From Paenibacillus sabuli (lineage in GTDB: Bacteria; Bacillota; Bacilli; Paenibacillales; Paenibacillaceae): a stretch of DNA of 64,000 nucleotides. Location: positions 164,702 to 228,701 of the forward strand of contig NZ_JACXIZ010000012.1 of assembly GCF_014705605.1 (NCBI RefSeq). Reading direction: 5' to 3'. Below the pieces are notes generated by a model, which was given only the letters and a program-made list of their open reading frames with translations, was not told where the DNA came from and made no database searches. The position numbers and the translations under genes are program-made. Each line of letters begins with the position of its first letter. The stretch's first letter is position 1. Shown here piece by piece: positions 59,608 through 64,000 of this stretch.

Positions 59608-61902
59608 TCAGGAGACATTGGAATCGTGAATCTGCTTTCGATATTTGCCGGGGGACACACCCTCGATTTTTTTGAAGTAGCGGATGAAGTTCTGCGCATT
59701 GGTGTAGCGCAGCCGTTCGGCGATTTCCGTGATGGTCATCTCGGTCTCCTCCAGCCAATGCTTCGCCACCTTGAGGCGGTGCTGGGCCAGATATTCGCTG
59801 AAGCTGATCCCCTCTTCCTTGCGCAAGATGCGCCAGATGTAGCTCGGATGATAGTGCAGCCGGGCGGCGCAATCCTCCAGCGTCAGATCCGTATCGTACT
59901 CCTCATGGATGATGCGCATGACCTCTGCCGAGATCGACTTGTACTTCTCGCCTCTGCGCTCGTCGAGCAGCCGGATGGCCGGCCCGATGACGCTCTCCCG
60001 GAACCAGTCCCGGATGTCCTGCTTCGTATTCAGCTCGAACAAGTGGTCGATTACTGATCTGTTCTCCAGTTCCATCCACCGGATCGGTTCGCCCGAATCG
60101 TTGACGATGCGCATGATCTGCGTCAGCAAGCGGACCATGGACAACTGATACTCATCGAAGCGCATCTCGCTTCTGAATACATCCTCGACCCATTCCTCCA
60201 GCAGAGCTGCAGCCTGCTCGGCGTTCGTCTCCTTCACCGCATCTATGAGCCGGCTCTCCAATTGCTCGGGGTAGGCGGACGGCTGGCCGCCTCCGCTGGC
60301 CATATCCGCAATGAATAGAATCGACTCGTGGCCGAGCTTCACACGGTATTTCAACGCTTCGACACTTTCCCGGTAGGCCTGCGGCAGCTGCTGATACGAT
60401 GCGCAGACATTGCTGATCCCGATGCTGACCTTTAGCTCCAGGTAATGCTTGATCTCCTTTTGAATGCGTTCTGCGCGCATGTACACATCCTTCATATACG
60501 CTTGCGCCGACCCGCAATTCCCGCCCCAGACGACAACTGCGCTCTGTCCGGTGACGATGCAGGTGTGCAGCCGATCCGGCGGCGACAGCTCATGAACGAT
60601 ATTTTTTATGGCGAACAGCATGAGATCCCGATCCTTCTCCTCATATCTGGTGCCTTCCAGCGTATCGATCTGGAGCGCCAGCACACACTTCTCCGTCCAC
60701 ACGTCGGAGTACCCGAACAGCCGCAGTCGCTCGTCGATTTCCTTCGGTGGAATCTCGCCGCGCAGCAGCTTGACCACAAAAAATTCGTTGAGCTGTTCGA
60801 CCTGCTGGTCGAGCTGCGCGGTCAGCCGGCTCCGATTCGTGTCCAGATTGCGAATACGCTCGCCAATAATGCGAAATTCGTCGCTGTCATGCCCGCGCGG
60901 CTCGGCGACGCCCGTAATGCGGGCAGACAGATCGTACAGGCTGCGCACCGGACGGTACATGCGGAACGACCCGAAAAACGAAAGCAGCGAGGTCAACAGC
61001 AGCGTCGCGGCGCACATCATCAGCGTCACCCAGCCGATGACGCGGGATTCCGCGGTCACGTCCTTGAGTGAGACGACCGACAAGTATGACCAGCCGTTGT
61101 AGGCGGAGCGAATATAGCTGATGCCGGAACGCTCGCCGGTCACATCCCCTTCCATATATCCGGAGGAGGCGCTCTGTTCCAGAATCGCTGTCATGAACGG
61201 CGCCGGGGCCATATCCTCGCCTACAGTCAGATCCGAATCCGCCGCGAGCACACGCTCATGGTCGTCGAGCACCACCACGCTTCCCGCGCGCTGATCCGTA
61301 TAGATCTGCCGGCTAATGTCCCTGGCCGTGGTGCGGATGATCAGCAGCCCGGAAGGCTCGCCGTAATTGAGCGGTACCTTGACGACCAGGTTGATGTAGC
61401 CCGGCTCGCTGCCGCGAAACGGCGCATCGGCCTCGCTGACCCAGAAGGACTGCTCCCGCTGCGCCAGATAATGCTGCAGCTCGGCGTCCCCGACCTGTCC
61501 GGCAATCGCCCCAAGCCCGTCGTTGCTGACGGCCCAATCGCCACGCAGACTGAGCAGAATCGGATCGAAGGACTCGAGCTGCACGCCGGACAAGGTTGCG
61601 AGCTCATTCATCAGATCATCCACAATTGCGAAGTCATGCGGCGTCAGACGCGCCTCGATCGTCGCATTAACGAGCGGGGAATAGGCAAAGCGGACGGCCG
61701 CATTTTCGACCGTCTTCAGCGCTTGCTCCACCGTCATCTGCGTCTGCTTCAGTCGCATCATATTGCCTTCGTTGACCTTGTCTTGAATATCGGATGAGGA
61801 CTTTATATAAGAAAAGATGCCGAGTATCGCTACCGGAAGCATGCTGAGCAACAGCATGAACCCGATTAATCGCCGTAAATAACCTCCAACTCTGATGATC
61901 AC
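59608..61902 (-). CDS. Membrane-bound AraC-type sensor-regulator
   Basis: A 764-residue one-component regulator. A first membrane helix (about 10-33), an extracellular Cache-like sensor (about 35-290), a second helix (about 292-318) and a HAMP-like stretch lead to a long cytoplasmic region and a C-terminal AraC double helix-turn-helix (LEDCAARLHYHPSYIWRILR; IAERLRYTNAQNFIRYFKKI). Such proteins sense extracellular sugar directly and activate adjacent importer and lyase genes. The GTG at 61902 (after GAGG) was chosen. The frame is open further upstream, but that part includes a -10 element (61934-61939) and is not protein-like. Confidence 0.88.
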   Translation of the reverse strand: MIIRVGGYLRRLIGFMLLLSMLPVAILGIFSYIKSSSDIQDKVNEGNMMRLKQTQMTVEQALKTVENAAVRFAYSPLVNATIEARLTPHDFAIVDDLMNELATLSGVQLESFDPILLSLRGDWAVSNDGLGAIAGQVGDAELQHYLAQREQSFWVSEADAPFRGSEPGYINLVVKVPLNYGEPSGLLIIRTTARDISRQIYTDQRAGSVVVLDDHERVLAADSDLTVGEDMAPAPFMTAILEQSASSGYMEGDVTGERSGISYIRSAYNGWSYLSVVSLKDVTAESRVIGWVTLMMCAATLLLTSLLSFFGSFRMYRPVRSLYDLSARITGVAEPRGHDSDEFRIIGERIRNLDTNRSRLTAQLDQQVEQLNEFFVVKLLRGEIPPKEIDERLRLFGYSDVWTEKCVLALQIDTLEGTRYEEKDRDLMLFAIKNIVHELSPPDRLHTCIVTGQSAVVVWGGNCGSAQAYMKDVYMRAERIQKEIKHYLELKVSIGISNVCASYQQLPQAYRESVEALKYRVKLGHESILFIADMASGGGQPSAYPEQLESRLIDAVKETNAEQAAALLEEWVEDVFRSEMRFDEYQLSMVRLLTQIMRIVNDSGEPIRWMELENRSVIDHLFELNTKQDIRDWFRESVIGPAIRLLDERRGEKYKSISAEVMRIIHEEYDTDLTLEDCAARLHYHPSYIWRILRKEEGISFSEYLAQHRLKVAKHWLEETEMTITEIAERLRYTNAQNFIRYFKKIEGVSPGKYRKQIHDSNVS

Positions 61903-61933
61903 CACATCCTCAACTGATACTTTCGCTGTTCGC

Positions 61934-61959
61934 ATTATAGCATGCCAGTTTTTACTGGC
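61934..61959 (-). promoter_or_regulatory. Extended -10 promoter and palindrome upstream of AraC sensor gene
   Basis: On the minus strand TGCTATAAT is an extended -10 (hexamer at 61934-61939). The -35 region is replaced by the perfect inverted repeat GCCAGT-TTTT-ACTGGC (61944-61959). This layout fits a promoter whose -35 contact is replaced or blocked by a bound regulator. Confidence 0.5.
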
Positions 61960-62124
61960 GACTTCGTAAGCGTTTCCAAATGCCTCGCGATTTGCCTTGA
62001 CTCCCTGCCCGGGGCGCCTTATCGTCTCTACCCTAGCATGGAATGCGTGTAACACACAATAATCATTAGCTTGCAGCGACCTCCGAAGAGAAAGATAGAC
62101 GAAAAACTCCGCCCAAAATGAAAC

Positions 62125-62167
62125 AAGAGCCTTTACGCCGGCTCGATGCATGGCCGCGAAGGCTCTT
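62125..62167 (-). terminator. Intrinsic terminator
   Basis: AAGAGCCTT and AAGGCTCTT flank an imperfect inner stem; on the minus strand the stem is followed by TGTTTCATTTT. It ends the transcript of the lipoprotein gene at 62206. Confidence 0.75.
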
Positions 62168-62205
62168 GGGCATAATGCTATACTATTGAAAACGATCGTG
62201 TGCGC

Positions 62206-63177
62206 TTATTGCCCCGTTCCGGGCATCGTCATCGTCTCTGCTTCGCGCACCTCGGCCGGCACGTCGAGCCCGGTAATGGCATTGTGCTCGGAATAAACGG
62301 CGCTCGTCTTGGATGTCGTCTTGGTCTGATTCTCTCCTTCGCCCATGGTCATCGCCATCGTGATGTCCATTTGCAGCGGGTAGTGGGTCTTCTTGTCAAC
62401 CACCAATTCATACTGCAGGTCCTGAATATTCATCGAGCCTCCTGCCGCTTCGCCTCCGCCCAGCATCTGGCTCAGATCCGTATCCTTGGCGCTCAGGACG
62501 ATGACGTACGTATCGCCTTCTTCCTCAATCGACAGCTCATCCGCATAATTGCTCATTTGCTCGAGCACCTCGGTCGGATTCATCCCCCCGCCGCCGCCGG
62601 CAGCATTCATCAACTGCTCCGACATGTTGGTCGGATACTTCATCCACTTTCCTTGCGTCGGGTCTTTCATATACAATCCGTCTTCCAGCATATACGACTC
62701 TACGGTCTGCTCGCCCATGCCCGCATCCATCGTCGTCATTTGGTGAAAGGTGAAGCTCGGCTGCAAGACCGCCGTCATCTCAATTTGCGAGGTGCTGGAC
62801 TGCGGCGTCCCGCCGATCTCCATATCCTGCTCGGACGTCATGTTGACTTTGTAGCTGGTCAGCTCGGCGGCGTCGCCGACAATTTTGACGAACAGCTCCT
62901 TGTCGCTGCTGGAGATTTCGCTGCCGCCCTCGGCCGCAGGCCCAGCTGCCTCATCGTCTGCGCCCTGGTTCGCTTCCGCTCCCCCGGTCTCGCCTGCCGG
63001 CTCCTCGCCGGTTTGCTCCGTTCCGGCGGCCGGTGCTTGCGCAGCCGTGTTTGCATCAGTGCCTGCGTTGTTCGCTTCCTCGTTGCCGCCGCCGCAAGCA
63101 GCCAGCACCAGCAGCAGCAGCAGCGCCATTGCAATGCCCAGCAGTCCTTCACGCCAACGCCCGTTTCCCTTACCCAT
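62206..63177 (-). CDS. DUF6612-like lipoprotein
   Basis: A 323-residue exported protein. Hydrophobic signal ends LVLAAC (lipobox), followed by a long Ala/Glu/Gly/Asn-rich linker (about 32-90). The mature domain (about 92-323) has the alternating strands of DUF6612/LolA-like lipoproteins (TSYKVNMTSEQDMEIGGTPQ; ESYMLEDGLYMKDPTQGKWM; LVVDKKTHYPLQMDITMAMT). Such proteins are thought to bind lipid or other hydrophobic molecules at the outer face of the membrane; function is unproven. Ribosome site AGGAG precedes the ATG. It is transcribed alone. Confidence 0.8.
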   Translation of the reverse strand: MGKGNGRWREGLLGIAMALLLLLVLAACGGGNEEANNAGTDANTAAQAPAAGTEQTGEEPAGETGGAEANQGADDEAAGPAAEGGSEISSSDKELFVKIVGDAAELTSYKVNMTSEQDMEIGGTPQSSTSQIEMTAVLQPSFTFHQMTTMDAGMGEQTVESYMLEDGLYMKDPTQGKWMKYPTNMSEQLMNAAGGGGGMNPTEVLEQMSNYADELSIEEEGDTYVIVLSAKDTDLSQMLGGGEAAGGSMNIQDLQYELVVDKKTHYPLQMDITMAMTMGEGENQTKTTSKTSAVYSEHNAITGLDVPAEVREAETMTMPGTGQ

Positions 63178-63344
63178 TCTCTATCACTCCTATTCGCTTT
63201 TGCAGTGCCAAGTCTACCATAAGGGAACCGTTGCAAGTAGCGTCCTCCGACTCATCATCCCGTCCCGAAGATAAAGAAGGCCCTGTCGCCATAGAATGCT
63301 TACCCCGATCCCTCGGGCCTAAAACCCGGACAGCGTCACCGCGC

Positions 63345-63390
63345 CAAGGCGAAACGGCCGGCCCCGTCCTCTGGCGGCGATGCTTGCAAT
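63345..63390 (+). repeat. Degenerate copy of the structured repeat
   Basis: CAAGGCGAAACGG followed by a C-rich stretch and CTCTGGCGGCGA matches the first half of unit 0 at 23933, but CGTTCCGAGAA and hairpin B are missing. It is a decayed or partial copy. The remainder of 63178-63344 shows nothing recognisable. Confidence 0.6.
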
Positions 63391-63399
63391 AAAACCGGC

Positions 63400-63429
63400 A
63401 AAACCCCCGGCCCGCACGGGCTGAGGGTT
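63400..63429 (-). terminator. Stem-loop after DUF6157 gene
   Basis: On the minus strand AACCCTCAGCCCG pairs with CGGGCCGGGGGTT and is followed by TTGCC. A probable terminator of the DUF6157 gene; the T-run is short. Confidence 0.65.
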
Positions 63430-63456
63430 GCGTTTGACCAATCGGAACAGCTTTTT

Positions 63457-63888
63457 TCAGTCGGAGGAGGCCGCTTTCCTTTTGGATCGCATGGCCCGAA
63501 GGACCTTTAGCTCAGGGTCACTGGCCAGCCGGTCATAGTCCATCGTCTCTACGCCGTACAGGGCAAGCCTTCCTTCTTCGTCGGCATGGATGCCCCAACC
63601 GTAGCGCTTGCCCAGGGGCGAGGCGCGGAAGCAAGCCTGGCCCTTGGCGAAATACTGCTCGCGCGCCGCCCCCCACTCCTGCGCCGGAAATTCATGGCGC
63701 TCGGCATGCACCTGGAATAGCACGTCATCCGACGTGTAGCGGTAAGGATGCTCGGCGATGAGTTGATATTGCCTGACGGCTGCCGTGACCTTATCCCCCT
63801 TGGCCGCCGGAATCTCCGCTGCGATCGCCGAACAATCCTCCGCCACCATGATGAAGGTATTGTAATAATTGGTCGTATGTTTGGCCAC
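63457..63888 (-). CDS. DUF6157 family protein
   Basis: A 143-residue soluble protein with the DUF6157 start AKHTTNYYNTFIMVAEDCSA and further marks PYRYTSDDVLFQVHAERHEF and FFAKGQ-type YFAKGQACFRASPLGKRYGW. No biochemical function is known for the family. The GTG at 63888 follows AAGGAG by about 9 nt; sixteen further in-frame codons were rejected. A structured repeat lies about 48 bp upstream, and TACAAT (63926-63931, minus strand) may be its -10. Confidence 0.85.
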   Translation of the reverse strand: MAKHTTNYYNTFIMVAEDCSAIAAEIPAAKGDKVTAAVRQYQLIAEHPYRYTSDDVLFQVHAERHEFPAQEWGAAREQYFAKGQACFRASPLGKRYGWGIHADEEGRLALYGVETMDYDRLASDPELKVLRAMRSKRKAASSD

Positions 63889-63935
63889 TGGTCGCTCTCC
63901 TTCAAATTGATGAGCTTTTTGCCTCCATTGTATCA

Positions 63936-64000
63936 CAAGGCGAAACGGCGAGGACGGGTTTTTGTCCGAGCAAGTTTCGTTCCGCGAAATTTAGACAAGT
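63936..64000 (+). repeat. Structured repeat, cut by the window edge
   Basis: CAAGGCGAAACGG, inner stem GGAC/GTCC around GGGTTTTT, GTTTCGTTCC and then the start of hairpin B (AAATTTAGACAAGT), nearly the same as unit 0 at 23933. The copy continues beyond the window. Confidence 0.8.

Overview
The window looks like chromosomal DNA from a GC-rich member of the Paenibacillaceae (Paenibacillus/Cohnella type). This rests on gene content: three YesN-type regulators and two YesM-type kinases, LplABC-type oligosaccharide ABC importers, an S-layer-anchored carbohydrate-binding protein, a GbsR/OpuA betaine module, and a pspA-ydjG-ydjH-ydjI operon in the Bacillus subtilis order. There are no rRNA or tRNA genes and no complete transposase. 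The only mobile-element trace is a short, damaged 3' end of a group II intron near 50.2 kb.

Layout. 0-5.1 kb: sugar importer (two permeases, binding lipoprotein) divergent from a YesN/YesM two-component pair. 5.2-9.2 kb: first iron-siderophore module (AraC-binding-protein fusion regulator, Fur box, lipoprotein, FAD reductase). 9.3-13.3 kb: OpuAA-AB-AC importer divergent from GbsR. 13.4-15.1 kb: orphan YesN-like regulator. 15.7-21.4 kb: secreted beta-helix protein, parvulin-type foldase, LacI regulator. 21.9-23.1 kb: FAD oxidoreductase. 23.3-25.0 kb: Mrr-like nuclease and a striking array of structured repeats starting at a Fur box. 25.0-29.1 kb: second iron module (another AraC-binding-protein fusion, lipoprotein, FhuF-like reductase). 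29.1-36.3 kb: second importer with its own YesM/YesN pair. 36.5-40.2 kb: XpaC-like / VWA / TelA operon. 40.4-42.7 kb: secreted carbohydrate-binding SLH protein. 43.1-44.3 kb: ECF sigma and its membrane partner. 44.6-45.7 kb: Rpn/PD-(D/E)XK protein with coiled-coil repeats. 45.8-49.8 kb: envelope-stress pspA operon. 50-62 kb: polysaccharide-utilisation cluster (membrane AraC sensor, LplB/LplC/LplA-like importer, PL8 lyase, large secreted beta-helix protein). 62.2-63.9 kb: lipoprotein and DUF6157 protein.

How the genes work together. Three carbohydrate importers appear to be controlled by local sensors. The 50-62 kb cluster couples a secreted beta-helix enzyme and an apparently cytoplasmic PL8 lyase to an oligosaccharide importer. 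Two iron modules share one design: a cytoplasmic regulator carrying a copy of the adjacent ferric-siderophore binding domain, a lipoprotein receptor and an iron reductase, but no permease or ATPase.

The most unusual element is the repeat family beginning CAAGGCGAAACGG: five tandem units at 24275-24766 and further copies at 23933, 63345 and 63936. Each complete unit can fold into two hairpins whose stems change sequence but stay complementary. The array begins directly downstream of a TATAAT hexamer and Fur box. It could be an undescribed structured RNA or hairpin element.
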